Positions 18,361 to 27,853 of a stretch of DNA of 64,000 nt are shown piece after piece; position 1 is the stretch's first letter, and each line of letters begins with the position of its first letter. The stretch spans positions 2,562,001 through 2,626,000 of the forward strand of contig NZ_CP134605.1 in assembly GCF_031844685.1 (NCBI RefSeq), written 5' to 3'. The notes beneath the pieces were generated by a model. That model saw only the letters and a program-made list of their open reading frames with translations. It was not told where the DNA came from and made no database searches. The stretch comes from Streptomyces sp. ITFR-21 (GTDB taxonomy: Bacteria; Actinomycetota; Actinomycetes; Streptomycetales; Streptomycetaceae). Both the position numbers and the translations under genes were made by a program.

Positions 18361-18807
18361 CTAGCGGGACGCCCCGCCCGCGTCCGGCTGCCCGATGTAC
18401 GGGGTGCGCACGGTCGGTTCGCCCGTCGGCGGGGTCACCGGCAGGCCCGCCGCCCGCCAGGACTGGAAGCCGCCGTCGAGGTCGGTGGCACGGTGGATGC
18501 CGATGTCCTGGAGCGAGGCGGCGGCGAGCGAGGAGGCGTACCCCTCGTTGCAGATCACCACGACGTGCAGGTCGTGGCCGACGGCCTGCGGAATGCGGTA
18601 GTCGCTCTGCGGGTCGAGCCGCCATTCGAGTTCGTTGCGCTCGACGATGACCGCGCCCGGGATGGTGCCGTCGCGGTCGCGCAGCGCGCCGTAGCGGATG
18701 TCCACCAGCAGCGCTCCCTCGGCGGCGGCAGCGGCGGCACCGGCCGGGTCGAGCCGGACCAGGCCCTCGCGGACCGCTGCCAGCTGGTCCTCGGCGGAGC
18801 GGGGCAT
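18361..18807 (-). CDS. Rhodanese-like sulfurtransferase
   Basis: 148 residues, one rhodanese domain. LLVDIRYGALRDRDG and IPGAVIVERNELEWRL match the CH2A-type start, and the active-site loop is VVICNEGYASSLAA, with Cys as the sulfur carrier, followed by DLDGGFQSWRAAGLPV. It accepts sulfane sulfur as a persulfide and passes it to a thiophilic acceptor. The start overlaps the stop of the cysteine dioxygenase gene by one to two codons (ATGA at 18804-18807 on the reverse strand), so the pair is translationally coupled. Confidence 0.88.
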   Translation of the reverse strand: MPRSAEDQLAAVREGLVRLDPAGAAAAAAEGALLVDIRYGALRDRDGTIPGAVIVERNELEWRLDPQSDYRIPQAVGHDLHVVVICNEGYASSLAAASLQDIGIHRATDLDGGFQSWRAAGLPVTPPTGEPTVRTPYIGQPDAGGASR

Positions 18808-19445
18808 CACCACTCCTCGGGAAGTTCGACCAGCTCCAGGTTCAGCGTGCTGCCCTTGCGGCTGTAGCGGCGGATCAGCGGCAGCGGCGGATAGTAGGCG
18901 TGCACGGAGACCGCGTGGGTGGTCTGCGAGCGGTTCTCGACCTGGTGGACGTGGTGACGGCCGAACGCGCGGCCCTTGCCCTCGGGCAGGATCCGCTGCC
19001 GGTCCACGCCGTCGGCGAGCTCCAGGGAGCGCCAGCCCTCGGTGGGCAGCGGCACCGACAGGGACTGCTCGGTGAGCTCGCCCGCCGCGGTGACGAACAC
19101 GCCGTACGAGCCGCCGTGGTCGTGCCAGCCGGTCTCGGCGCCGGGCGGCCAGCCGATCAGCCACGCCTCGGAGCCGCCGGGGCCGTCCAGCCGGACCCAG
19201 GTGCGGCCGTCGGGGTCGAGCGGGAGCTCGCCGACGACCGCGGGGTCCGCGGCCACCGCGCGGGCGAAGTCCAGCAGGTCCGCGGCTGTGGGCGCGGTGG
19301 GCGCGGGGGAGGTCGGCGCGGTCGCGGGCGCGGCGGTCGCCGTGGCGGTCGCGGACGTCTGCGGTGACGGGGTCGTCGGGGTCTGGGTTGTCGGGGACTT
19401 CGTGGACGTCGAGGAGGAAGGAGAACCGACGGTCGGCGTTGTCAT
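18807..19445 (-). CDS. Cysteine dioxygenase-type cupin
   Basis: 212 residues. The cupin iron site is clear: GWHDHGGSYGVF supplies two His and RHHVHQVEN the third, as in type I cysteine dioxygenases (thiol dioxygenases). These add O2 to cysteine to give the sulfinate. About 45 N-terminal residues are a Thr/Ser/Pro/Ala tract, probably disordered. Paired with a rhodanese, it fits cysteine or sulfide disposal. The ATG at 19443-19445 is chosen; an upstream in-frame start near 19478 exists. I see nothing that ties it to the preceding cluster, from which it is separated by a terminator. Confidence 0.85.
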   Translation of the reverse strand: MTTPTVGSPSSSTSTKSPTTQTPTTPSPQTSATATATAAPATAPTSPAPTAPTAADLLDFARAVAADPAVVGELPLDPDGRTWVRLDGPGGSEAWLIGWPPGAETGWHDHGGSYGVFVTAAGELTEQSLSVPLPTEGWRSLELADGVDRQRILPEGKGRAFGRHHVHQVENRSQTTHAVSVHAYYPPLPLIRRYSRKGSTLNLELVELPEEW

Positions 19446-19717
19446 GGGAACCACCCGGGTGAAGTCGCGCCACCGCACAGCTCTGGACGGGTGCGTGGAT
19501 CGCGAAGGTGAACGGCGGGACCGGAGCGCGCCTCAGCGCGCGGCCGTACAGACGCAGCCGGCGTACCGGAGCAGGTCCAGATGGACCCTCCGGTGCAGGC
19601 GCAGACCGAACCCGTTCACGTGACGGACTGAACCATGCCGACGCCCCGGTGGTCAAGTCGGGACATGGCTTGCCCCGGCGTGTCGGCGCAAGCCGGTGCG
19701 GCCGGAGTGTTCGCAGG

Positions 19718-20215
19718 TCACCGGTGGTGTTGGCGTGCTCCGACGTGCGGCGGGTCGTCGTCGTCCTCGGGCAGTCTGCAGACCCGTTCCAGGAACAGCG
19801 CCGCCGCGATCACCGCGACGGCGGCCAGCACGGCGAAGCCCGCGTAAACCGCCTGCTGCCGGCGCGGGTCCATGTCGAGCCGGTACATCACCAGGAAGAC
19901 GCCCGCGCCGGCGTACATCCCGGACACCAGGGCCGCGACCAGCGCGCTGGCCTGGCCGAAGACGACCGAACGGGCGGCGGCCAGCGGGTCCACGCCCTTG
20001 GCGCCGGGGCGGCGTTCGCGCTGGGCACGCAGGCGGGCGCGCAGCGACAGCGCGGTGGCCAGCAGCGCGGCGGCGATCAGCGCCAGGACGATCGGCGCGG
20101 CGACCGGCACCCCGGGGAGGGTGCCGAAGGTGTCCCACAACCGGGACACCGACCACGCGAGCACCAACGCGACCGCGAAGACCCCCACCAGCGTCCTGAT
20201 CCGCAGCGTCCTCAC
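19718..20215 (-). CDS. DUF3180 membrane protein
   Basis: 165 residues with four hydrophobic helices: about residues 8-24, 38-58, 88-108 and 121-141. This matches DUF3180, a small actinobacterial membrane family encoded at the end of the folate operon. Its function is unknown. The GTG at 20213-20215 is used because the upstream in-frame sequence looks non-coding. It begins 67 bp after folK and is the last gene of the leftward folate run. Confidence 0.8.
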   Translation of the reverse strand: MRTLRIRTLVGVFAVALVLAWSVSRLWDTFGTLPGVPVAAPIVLALIAAALLATALSLRARLRAQRERRPGAKGVDPLAAARSVVFGQASALVAALVSGMYAGAGVFLVMYRLDMDPRRQQAVYAGFAVLAAVAVIAAALFLERVCRLPEDDDDPPHVGARQHHR

Positions 20216-20282
20216 CGGATGCCCGCCTCCACGTCCTGTGTTCCTGTGCCCGTCCGCGCCCTGTACCGCTACGTGCCAACGT

Positions 20283-20897
20283 CTACTCGGGCAGCCGGAG
20301 TTCCACGTCCGGTCGGTGGTGTACCCCCGCGTCGCCGACCGCCACGACCAGGTCCGCGACCAGGCCGCGGCCGGGCAGCTCGGCGGCGGGCTCCACATCG
20401 TGCCAGGGCACGAGGACGAAGGCGCGCTCGTGGGCCCGCGGGTGCGGGAGGGTGAGCGCCGGGTCGTCGGAGCGCACGCCCTGGTAGGCCACCAGGTCGA
20501 CGTCGATGGTGCGCGCGCCCCAGCGCTCGGTGCGCACCCGGTGGTACGCCTCCTCGATCGCGTGGCCGCGCTCCAGCAGCGCGCCCGGCGGCAGCGTGGT
20601 GCGCACCAGCACGACCGCGTTGAAGTAGCTGGGCTGGCTGCCGGCCGGTACGCCCCACGGCTCGGTCTCGTAGACCGGCGAGACGGCCCGGACCCGTACG
20701 CCGGGGGTGTCCTCCAGCGCGTCGACCGCGCCCTGGAGGTTCTCCAGGCGGTTGCCGAGGTTGCCGCCCAGGGCGATCACCGCGGTCCTGGGGTTGCTGA
20801 GCGTGGTGTCGGCCGCGTCCACCGCCGCCACCACAGCGGCCGGTACCGGCTGGACGGTGGGGTCCCCTGCGGGGTACTCGGGGTCCTCCGCGGTCAC
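20283..20897 (-). CDS. folK: 2-amino-4-hydroxy-6-hydroxymethyldihydropteridine pyrophosphokinase
   Basis: 204 residues. HPPK landmarks are all present: ALGGNLGNRLENLQ, SPVYETEPWG, YFNAVVLV, and the catalytic RWGARTIDVDLV loop followed by LPHPRAHERAFVLVPW. It transfers pyrophosphate from ATP to the pterin to make the substrate of FolP. About 35 N-terminal residues precede the fold, an acidic Ala/Pro-rich extension. The GTG at 20895-20897 overlaps the folB stop by 4 bp, indicating coupled translation. Confidence 0.93.
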   Translation of the reverse strand: MTAEDPEYPAGDPTVQPVPAAVVAAVDAADTTLSNPRTAVIALGGNLGNRLENLQGAVDALEDTPGVRVRAVSPVYETEPWGVPAGSQPSYFNAVVLVRTTLPPGALLERGHAIEEAYHRVRTERWGARTIDVDLVAYQGVRSDDPALTLPHPRAHERAFVLVPWHDVEPAAELPGRGLVADLVVAVGDAGVHHRPDVELRLPE

Positions 20898-21253
20898 GGG
20901 CGCCTCCGGGTGATGGTCACGGTCACGTCGTCGAAGGGCACGGTGATGGGGGCGTTGGGCTTGTGCACGGTCACCTCCACCTCCTCGACCCTTTCATGCC
21001 CCAGGCACGTGTCGGCGATGCGCTGGGCGAGGGTTTCGATGAGATCCACGGGCTCGCCCGCCACGACGGCCGCGACCTGCTCGGCCAACACACCGTAGTG
21101 CACGGTTCTGCTCAGGTCGTCGCCGGCCGCGGCCGGCCGGGTGTCCAGGCCGAGCGCAAGGTCGACCACGAAGGTCTGGCCGTTCTCGCGTTCGTGCCGG
21201 AACACGCCGTGGTGCCCGCGGACGCGCAGTCCGCGCAGGGTGACCCGGTCCAT
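20894..21253 (-). CDS. folB: Dihydroneopterin aldolase
   Basis: 119 residues, the standard length. DRVTLRGLRVRGHHGVFRHE, the catalytic Lys near the C-terminus (VTVHKPNAPI), and the Glu of EPVDLIETLAQRIAD identify FolB. It cleaves dihydroneopterin to the hydroxymethylpterin used by FolK. The gene sits 5 bp after the NTF2-like gene and overlaps folK by 4 bp. Confidence 0.95.
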   Translation of the reverse strand: MDRVTLRGLRVRGHHGVFRHERENGQTFVVDLALGLDTRPAAAGDDLSRTVHYGVLAEQVAAVVAGEPVDLIETLAQRIADTCLGHERVEEVEVTVHKPNAPITVPFDDVTVTITRRRP

Positions 21254-21258
21254 GCGAT

Positions 21259-21834
21259 TCACTCCTCCGTGTCCGGGCCGGGGCCGCCGCCCGGTGTGCC
21301 GAGGCCGCCCGGCACGTCGTCCGGGCCGCGCGGTCCGCCGCCGCCGTTGTCCCGGCCGTCGCCGTCGATGCCGTCGTCGATGCCGTCGGCGCCGTCCTCC
21401 GTGTCGTCGGCGAGCACCGGCGAGCCGTGGTGGACCCACAACCGCCAGCCGTCGGGGGTCCTGCGGAACACGTTGGTGGCCACCACCAGGCCGCCGACCA
21501 GGGATCCGGCCGAGCCGTCCTCCTCGGCGGGGCCTCCGGTCAGGATGTTCTCGGTGCAGCTCACCAGCGCGGTGTCGCCGTCGACGGCGACCTCGACATC
21601 GGTCAGGAAGAACTGGATGTACTCGGTGTTCGCCATGATCAGCGCGTAGGACCGCATCACCTCGCGGCGCCCGCGCAGCACCGGCCAGCCGGGGTGCACC
21701 ACGGTGACCGACTCGGCGAGCGGCCCGGTCAGCACCACCGCTTCCAGCGCGTCGAGGTCGGAGGTCTCCACCGCGTCGTAGAACGCCTGGTTGGCCCGCT
21801 CGGCGGCGCGGGCCTCCGCGGTGCGCGGCGTCAC
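21259..21834 (-). CDS. NTF2-like (SnoaL/ketosteroid isomerase fold) protein in the folate operon
   Basis: 191 residues. The first 130 form an NTF2-like cone fold (NQAFYDAVETSDLDALEAVV, VTVVHPGWPVLRGR, GWRLWVHHGSPV). The C-terminal 55 residues are a Gly/Asp/Pro-rich disordered tail. Such proteins are regularly encoded between folP and folB in actinomycetes; the role is unknown, perhaps a missing pterin-modifying step. The GTG start overlaps the folP stop by 4 bp. Confidence 0.8.
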   Translation of the reverse strand: MTPRTAEARAAERANQAFYDAVETSDLDALEAVVLTGPLAESVTVVHPGWPVLRGRREVMRSYALIMANTEYIQFFLTDVEVAVDGDTALVSCTENILTGGPAEEDGSAGSLVGGLVVATNVFRRTPDGWRLWVHHGSPVLADDTEDGADGIDDGIDGDGRDNGGGGPRGPDDVPGGLGTPGGGPGPDTEE

Positions 21835-22703
21835 GCCGCGCCCTCGATGGCGCGGGCCACCCGTACCGCGTCGGCGCTCGCGTGCACCTCGTGGACCCGG
21901 ACCGCCCAGGCCCGCTCGCGGGCGGCGATGGCGGTGACCGCGGCGGTGGCCGCGTCGCGCTCCCTGGCCGGCGGGGGCGCGCCGGCCGTCCCCGCCAGGA
22001 CCCGGCCGAGGAAGCGCTTGCGGGAGGCGGCCACCAGCAGCGGGCGGCCCAGCTCGCGCAGCCGGTCGAGGTGGGCGAGCAGCGTCAGGTCGTGCTCGGC
22101 GGTCTTGGCGAAACCCAGGCCCGGGTCGAGCACGATCCGCTCGGGCGCGATACCGCCGGCCACCGCCCGGTCCAGGCCGGCCCGCAGCTCGTCGCGGACC
22201 TCGGCGAGCACGTCGGCGTAGACCGCCCGGTTGTTCATGTCGATGCTCTGGCCGCGCCAGTGCATCACGACGAACGGCACCGCGGCCGCGGCCACCACCG
22301 GGATCATCGCGGGGTCGGCCTGGCCGCCGCTGACGTCGTTGACCAGCCGGGCGCCGGCCGCGACGGCCCGCTCGGCCACCGCGGCCCGCATGGTGTCGAC
22401 GCTGACCAGCACACCGGCCGAGGCCAGCTCCGCGACCACCGGGATCACCCGGCGCAGCTCCTCCGCCTCGTCCACCCGCTTCGCGCCGGGCCGGGTGGAC
22501 TCGCCGCCGACGTCCACCAGGTCGGCGCCCTGCGCCACCAGGTCCAGGCCGTGCTTGACGGCCAGCTCCTCGTCGAACCAGCGCCCGCCGTCGGAGAACG
22601 AGTCGGGGGTGACGTTCACCACGCCCATGACCGCGCAGCGGTCCCACACCGGCAGTCCGAGCGGTCTGCCGCGCCCCTGTGACGTATCCATGGACGTAAC
22701 CAT
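21831..22703 (-). CDS. folP: Dihydropteroate synthase
   Basis: 290 residues. GVVNVTPDSFSDGG, DVGGESTRPGA, VSVDTMRAAVAERA, NDVSGG and LDPGLGFAKT are the pterin- and pABA-binding signatures, with ASRKRFLG near the C-terminus. It condenses pterin pyrophosphate with p-aminobenzoate and is the sulfonamide target. The start at 22703 could alternatively be the Met four codons later. It follows the lysyltransferase gene by 16 bp. Confidence 0.95.
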   Translation of the reverse strand: MVTSMDTSQGRGRPLGLPVWDRCAVMGVVNVTPDSFSDGGRWFDEELAVKHGLDLVAQGADLVDVGGESTRPGAKRVDEAEELRRVIPVVAELASAGVLVSVDTMRAAVAERAVAAGARLVNDVSGGQADPAMIPVVAAAAVPFVVMHWRGQSIDMNNRAVYADVLAEVRDELRAGLDRAVAGGIAPERIVLDPGLGFAKTAEHDLTLLAHLDRLRELGRPLLVAASRKRFLGRVLAGTAGAPPPARERDAATAAVTAIAARERAWAVRVHEVHASADAVRVARAIEGAA

Positions 22704-22719
22704 GGGCTCAGCCTACGGG

Positions 22720-24615
22720 TCAGGCGACCACGCTTTCCGTGCGCGGGTCCTGGGCCGGGGCGGCGGCCCCGCCCCCGCCGGTCCCGGCCGCGTAGCCGCA
22801 GGATTCGCGGTGGGCGAGCCGCCCGGCGCGTCCCGGCAGGAAGCGCTGGAGGGCGGCCGGCAGCGGCAGGGCGAGCGTGACGAAGCCCTCGGCCTGCATG
22901 ATCGCGAAACCGATCCGGGGCAGGTCGCGGGAGTTGGGGAAGACCAGGAAGCGCGGCACCCACTCGGGGCGGAACTTCGCGTTGAACTTGTACAGCGACT
23001 CGATCTGGAACCAGCGGGACAGGAACACCAGCAGGCCGCGCCAGCCGCGCAGCACCGGCCCCGCACCGATCCGCTCGCCGCGGGCCAGCGCGGAGCGGAA
23101 CATCGCGAAGTTCAGCGAGACCCGGGCCACGCCCAGGCCGGGCGCCTGCTGGAGGGCGGCGACGATCAGCAGCTCGTTCAGCCCCGGGTCGGCGGCGCGG
23201 TCGCGGCGCATCAGCTCCAGGGACATCCCGTCCGCGCCCCAGGGCACGAAGTGCAGCACGGCCCGCAGGTCGCCGAGCTCCGGGTGCGCATCGCCGGGCC
23301 CGCGTTCCTTGTGGGCGGTGACCACCACGCAGTCCCCGTCCGCGTCCTCGCCGAAGCGGCCGAGCGCCATGGAGAAGCCGCGTTCGGTGTCGGTGCCGCG
23401 CCAGGCGTCGGCGGCCAGCCGTACCCGCCGCCGCTCGCCCTCGGACAGCTCGCGCACCCGCCGCACCCGGCACACGTAGCCGGACCGCTCGATCCGCTTG
23501 ACCATCTGCCGTACGTTGCGCATGGCGCGGCCCTCGAGGGTGAAGCCCGCGGCGTCCACGATGGCCTCGTCGCCGAGTTCCAGGGCGTCCAGGGCGGTCT
23601 CGCGGGTCCACACCTCGCCGCCGGTCTCACTGCACCCGACGACGGCCGGCAGCCACGCGTGGGCGCGGGCCAGCGCCATGAAGCGGTCGATGGCGCCGGG
23701 CCACGCCTCGACGTCGCCGATCGGGTCGCCGCTGGCCAGGGCCACCCCGGACACCACCCGGTAGCAGACGGCGGCCTTACCGCTGGCGGAGAAGACCACC
23801 GACTTGTCGCGGCGCAGCGCGAAGTGGCCGAGCGAGTCGCGGGCGCCGTGCCGGGCCAGCAGGCCGCGCAGCCGGGCCTCGTCGGCGGCGCTGAGTTCGG
23901 CGACCGGGCGGGCCGGGCGCAGCACCAGGTACGCGGTCGAGCAGGCGATGAGCAGGCCGAGGCCGCCGAGCGAGTAGCCGACGACGTCGCCGACCCGGTC
24001 GCTGGTGTAGCGCACCGGCCCCTCGAACCCGAACAGGCCGAACAGCACGTGCCGGCAGCGGTCGGTGAACCCCGGATCACCGCTCTCGGCGGCCGGGTGG
24101 GCGCTGGTGATGACCAGGCCGAGGGCGAAGGCGAAGGCGCTCAGCACGACGAAGTTGACCGCGGCCCGCCAGCGGGTGCGCGGGTCGGACAGCGCGGTGA
24201 ACTGCTCGCGGTGCCTGACCAGCAGGGCCAGCAGCCCCAGCGAGACCAGCGCGCCGAAGATCGAGTGCCGGTAGATCAGCTGGGAGGCGGCGGCCACCGG
24301 CAGCAGCGTCACGGCCGCCCACCAGGCGCGCTGCTTGCCGCGCTTGAGGGCGTGGGCCAGCATCAGCAGCAGTATGCCGCTGACCACCGAGGTGGCCGCG
24401 GCGAGCGAGCTGACGGTGCCGGGGAAGAGGGCGGCCAGCGCGTGCATCCGGCCGTTGCGGAACGCCGGGAACACCGCCGAGACGACGTCGAGCAGGCCGA
24501 TCACCGCGGCCGCGGTGCCGATGATCCCGGGCACGGCCGTGGGCCGCGGCAGCCGGCGGCGCCGGACCGGACCGCCGGGCCGCGCCGGGCTGTCGCCCGC
24601 CACGTGAACAGACAT
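22720..24615 (-). CDS. MprF-like phosphatidylglycerol lysyltransferase (DUF2156)
   Basis: 631 residues. The N-terminal half has about six membrane helices (for example LLDVVSAVFPAF, AWWAAVTLLPVAAASQLIY and FVVLSAFAFALGLVIT). The C-terminal half is the cytoplasmic tandem GNAT-like transferase domain, with ASGDPIGDVEAWPGAIDRFM, EGRAMRNVRQMVKRIERSGY and FNAKFRPEWVPRFLVFP. MprF enzymes use Lys-tRNA to add lysine to phosphatidylglycerol, lowering surface charge and raising resistance to cationic peptides. There is no fused lysyl-tRNA synthetase domain. The ATG at 24613-24615 follows GGGGAG. It lies between folE and folP, an envelope gene in a cofactor operon. Confidence 0.85.
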   Translation of the reverse strand: MSVHVAGDSPARPGGPVRRRRLPRPTAVPGIIGTAAAVIGLLDVVSAVFPAFRNGRMHALAALFPGTVSSLAAATSVVSGILLLMLAHALKRGKQRAWWAAVTLLPVAAASQLIYRHSIFGALVSLGLLALLVRHREQFTALSDPRTRWRAAVNFVVLSAFAFALGLVITSAHPAAESGDPGFTDRCRHVLFGLFGFEGPVRYTSDRVGDVVGYSLGGLGLLIACSTAYLVLRPARPVAELSAADEARLRGLLARHGARDSLGHFALRRDKSVVFSASGKAAVCYRVVSGVALASGDPIGDVEAWPGAIDRFMALARAHAWLPAVVGCSETGGEVWTRETALDALELGDEAIVDAAGFTLEGRAMRNVRQMVKRIERSGYVCRVRRVRELSEGERRRVRLAADAWRGTDTERGFSMALGRFGEDADGDCVVVTAHKERGPGDAHPELGDLRAVLHFVPWGADGMSLELMRRDRAADPGLNELLIVAALQQAPGLGVARVSLNFAMFRSALARGERIGAGPVLRGWRGLLVFLSRWFQIESLYKFNAKFRPEWVPRFLVFPNSRDLPRIGFAIMQAEGFVTLALPLPAALQRFLPGRAGRLAHRESCGYAAGTGGGGAAAPAQDPRTESVVA

Positions 24616-24848
24616 GGCTCCCCAAGCCCCAACATGACCGGGAGTTGCGGGACATGACCCGCAATCCGCTCCGGTACGAACAATGAGCGCCCTGTAGGAC
24701 GTGAACCGGCCTATGGGGGTTCCCTCCCGGGGTCCCCTTCCAGCCGGCCGCAGCCGCGGGCAGCGGGCACGGCCCGCCGACCGCACTCACCGACCGCCGG
24801 CACGACCCGCCGACCGCCTCGGCCGCGGGCCACGACCGGGCGGCCGCC

Positions 24849-25457
24849 TCAGCCGCGGGCCATGATCAGGCTCATCGCCTCGGAGCGGGTGGTCGGGTTG
24901 AGCAGCTGGCCGCGGACGGCGGAGGTGATGGTCTTCGCGCCGGGCTTGCGCACCCCGCGCATCGTCATGCACATGTGCTCGCACTCCACCACGACGATCA
25001 CCCCGCGCGGCTCCAGGATCCGCATCAGCGCCTCGGCGACCTGCGTGGTGAGCCGCTCCTGCACCTGGGGGCGCCGCGCGTACACGTCGACCAGCCGGGC
25101 CAGCTTGGACAGTCCGGTGATCTTGCCGTTGACGGCCGGGATGTAGCCGACGTGGGCGACGCCGACGAACGGCACCAGGTGGTGCTCGCAGGACGACATC
25201 ACCTCGATGTCCTTCACCAGCACCATCTCGTCGTGCCCGAGGTCGAAGGTGGTGGTCAGGACGTCCTCGGGCTGCTGCCAGAGACCGGCGAATATCTCCC
25301 GGTAGGCGCGGGCCACCCGCTCCGGGGTCTCCCGCAGCCCTTCGCGGTCCGGGTCCTCGCCGACCGCGAGCAGCAGCTCCCGGATCGCGGCCGCGGCCCG
25401 CTTCTCGTCGAACTCGCCGATGGCGCCTTCGCCGTCGAGCGTCACGGGATCGGTCAT
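24849..25457 (-). CDS. folE: GTP cyclohydrolase I
   Basis: 202 residues, normal for type I. The zinc and active-site residues are visible in [15 protein letters not shown] and [17 protein letters not shown], and the N-terminal [17 protein letters not shown] is typical. It converts GTP to dihydroneopterin triphosphate, the first step of folate synthesis, and so supplies FolB, FolK and FolP downstream. A 155-bp gap to ftsH and a 233-bp gap to the lysyltransferase suggest its own promoter. Confidence 0.96.
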   Translation of the reverse strand: MTDPVTLDGEGAIGEFDEKRAAAAIRELLLAVGEDPDREGLRETPERVARAYREIFAGLWQQPEDVLTTTFDLGHDEMVLVKDIEVMSSCEHHLVPFVGVAHVGYIPAVNGKITGLSKLARLVDVYARRPQVQERLTTQVAEALMRILEPRGVIVVVECEHMCMTMRGVRKPGAKTITSAVRGQLLNPTTRSEAMSLIMARG

Positions 25458-25612
25458 GAGTACCTCGTTCCTTGTGCGAAGACGTCCCCCCGGCGGCGGC
25501 CACCCGGCGCCCGCCGGGTCCCGGCCACCGCGTCCGGACGTCGCTGCGGCCCCAAGGCTAGAACCCTGGGGCCGCAGCACGCATTCCGGACATCCGGCCG
25601 GACCAGCGGTGA

Positions 25613-27655
25613 TCAGCCTTCCGGCCGGTCCTCCGGCAGCTCCACCGGCTCGGCGGGCGGCTTGGCGGTGGACAGCGGCGTGCTGCCGTTGGCCGGCTGC
25701 GCGCCGTTGGTGAGCGCCAGTTCGCGCGGCGAGAGCACGGGCGGCCGGGTCGACGGGGAGCGCCGGGCGGAGCCGGTCCAGGCGGGGCGCGGCGGACGCT
25801 TCACGATCGGGGCGAAGACCTGTGCGATCTCCTCCTTGTTCAGCGTCTCCCGCTCCAGCAGGGCCAGCACCAGGTTGTCCAGCACGTCCCGGTTCTCGAC
25901 CAGGATCTCCCAGGCCTCGTTGTGCGCGGTCTCGATGAGCTTCTTGACCTCTTCGTCGACCAGCCCGGCGACCTCTTCGGAGTAGTCGCGCTGGTGACCC
26001 ATCTCACGGCCCAGGAACGGCTCGGAGTCGCTCGAACCGAACTTGATCGCGCCGAGCCGCTCGGTCATGCCGTACTGCGTGACCATGGCGCGGGCGGTGG
26101 CGGTGGCCTTCTCGATGTCGTTCGAGGCGCCGGTGGTCGGGTCGTGGAAGACGAGTTCCTCCGCGGCCCGGCCGCCCATCATGTAGGCGAGCTGGTCCAG
26201 CATCTCGTTGCGTGTGGTGGAGTACTTGTCCTCGTCGGGCAGCACCATGGTGTACCCCAGGGCACGGCCGCGGGACAGGATCGTCACCTTGTGCACCGGG
26301 TCGGAGTTGGGGGAAGCCGCCGCGACCAGGGCGTGTCCGCCCTCGTGGTACGCGGTGATCTTCTTCTCCTTGTCCGACATGATCCGGGTGCGCTTCTGCG
26401 GGCCGGCCACCACGCGGTCGATGGCCTCGTCCAGCGTGCCGTTGTCGATGATCTTCTTGTCGCTGCGGGCGGTGAGCAGCGCCGCCTCGTTGAGCACGTT
26501 GCTCAGGTCGGCGCCGGTGAAGCCGGGGGTACGGCGGGCGACGGCCATCATGTCGACGTCCGGCGCGACCGGCTTGCCCTTGAGGTGCACGTTGAGGATC
26601 TCCAGACGGCCCTGGAGGTCCGGCGGGTCCACCGCGATCTGCCGGTCGAAGCGCCCCGGGCGCAGCAGCGCCGGGTCGAGGATGTCGGGCCGGTTGGTGG
26701 CGGCGATCAGGATCACGCCGCCCTTCACGTCGAAGCCGTCCATCTCGACGAGCAGCTGGTTCAGCGTCTGCTCGCGCTCGTCGTGGCCGCCGCCGAGGCC
26801 CGCGCCGCGGTGCCGGCCGACGGCGTCGATCTCGTCGACGAAGACGATCGCCGGGGCGTTCGCCTTGGCCTGCTCGAACAGGTCACGGACCCGGGAGGCA
26901 CCGACACCGACGAACATCTCGACGAAGTCGGAACCGGAGATCGAGTAGAACGGCACGCCCGCCTCACCCGCGACAGCGCGCGCGAGCAGCGTCTTGCCGG
27001 TACCCGGCCGGCCGTACAGCAGCACGCCCTTGGGGATCTTGGCGCCGACGGCCTGGAACTTCGCGGGCTCCTGGAGGAACTCCTTGATCTCCTGGAGCTC
27101 CTCCACCGCCTCGTCACAGCCGGCCACGTCGGCGAAGGTGGTCTTCGGCGTGTCCTTGGTGATCAGTTTGGCCTTGGACTTCCCGAACTGCATGACGCGC
27201 GAACCGCCGCCCTGCATCTGGTTCATCAGGAAGAGGAAGACCACCACGATCAGCACGAACGGCAGCAGCGACAGCAGGATGCCGACGAAGGCGTTCTGCT
27301 TGGACTGCGAGACGGTGTACTTGTCCTGCAGGTGCACGCCGGGGACCTTGCCGTCCACGATGTTCTGCAGGTTGGCGGCGATGGCGGCACCCTGGTCACC
27401 GATGTAGCTGGCCCGGACCTTGCTGCTGCCCTCGATCTTGACGCCGCTCTTGAGCTGGACCTTGATGGAGTTGTCGTCTCCGGTCGTCAGCTCGGCGGAC
27501 TTGGCCTGGTTGGTGTCGATCGCGTGCAGTACCGCGCCGGTGTCCACCGTTTTGTAGCCGCCGCCGGACCCGACGACCTGCATCAGCACGACCACGGCGA
27601 GGACAGCCAGCACGATCCACATAACTGGCCCACGGAAATAGCGCTTCACGTCCAT
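25613..27655 (-). CDS. ftsH: ATP-dependent zinc metalloprotease FtsH
   Basis: 680 residues: an N-terminal membrane helix (residues 8-26), an extracytoplasmic domain, a second helix (about 120-142), the AAA+ module and the M41 peptidase. Walker A reads GRPGTGKT, with Arg where most FtsH proteins have Pro. Walker B is [11 protein letters not shown], the second region of homology [20 protein letters not shown], and the zinc site HEGGH. It degrades membrane and some cytosolic proteins as a hexamer. The start MDVKRYFRG is the family start. A Pro/Ser/Ala-rich tail of about 60 residues is normal for actinobacteria. Confidence 0.96.
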   Translation of the reverse strand: MDVKRYFRGPVMWIVLAVLAVVVLMQVVGSGGGYKTVDTGAVLHAIDTNQAKSAELTTGDDNSIKVQLKSGVKIEGSSKVRASYIGDQGAAIAANLQNIVDGKVPGVHLQDKYTVSQSKQNAFVGILLSLLPFVLIVVVFLFLMNQMQGGGSRVMQFGKSKAKLITKDTPKTTFADVAGCDEAVEELQEIKEFLQEPAKFQAVGAKIPKGVLLYGRPGTGKTLLARAVAGEAGVPFYSISGSDFVEMFVGVGASRVRDLFEQAKANAPAIVFVDEIDAVGRHRGAGLGGGHDEREQTLNQLLVEMDGFDVKGGVILIAATNRPDILDPALLRPGRFDRQIAVDPPDLQGRLEILNVHLKGKPVAPDVDMMAVARRTPGFTGADLSNVLNEAALLTARSDKKIIDNGTLDEAIDRVVAGPQKRTRIMSDKEKKITAYHEGGHALVAAASPNSDPVHKVTILSRGRALGYTMVLPDEDKYSTTRNEMLDQLAYMMGGRAAEELVFHDPTTGASNDIEKATATARAMVTQYGMTERLGAIKFGSSDSEPFLGREMGHQRDYSEEVAGLVDEEVKKLIETAHNEAWEILVENRDVLDNLVLALLERETLNKEEIAQVFAPIVKRPPRPAWTGSARRSPSTRPPVLSPRELALTNGAQPANGSTPLSTAKPPAEPVELPEDRPEG

Positions 27656-27853
27656 CCATGCGGGGCGAAGCCGCCCCGTCCCTCCTGCCACAGTGAGGCA
27701 CCGGCGTCTGGTGGCGCCGCGTGCATCCGGTGTTGTATTGACCCGACCTTCGGACGGTACCCCAGCATTGTCCCCCGAGGTTGCCGCCGACCGTTAACAA
27801 TCCCGCTTCCCCTGCTCCAACGGCGGGAATCCGGTCCGGGTTCCCGCCGGGCG

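Noticed and set aside
24616..24848. A near-duplicate of the folE C-terminal sequence (CGCCTCGGCCGCGGGCCACG) just downstream of folE.
   Set aside because: Only about 25 bp, low complexity, with no continuing frame; too short to be a gene fragment of interest.
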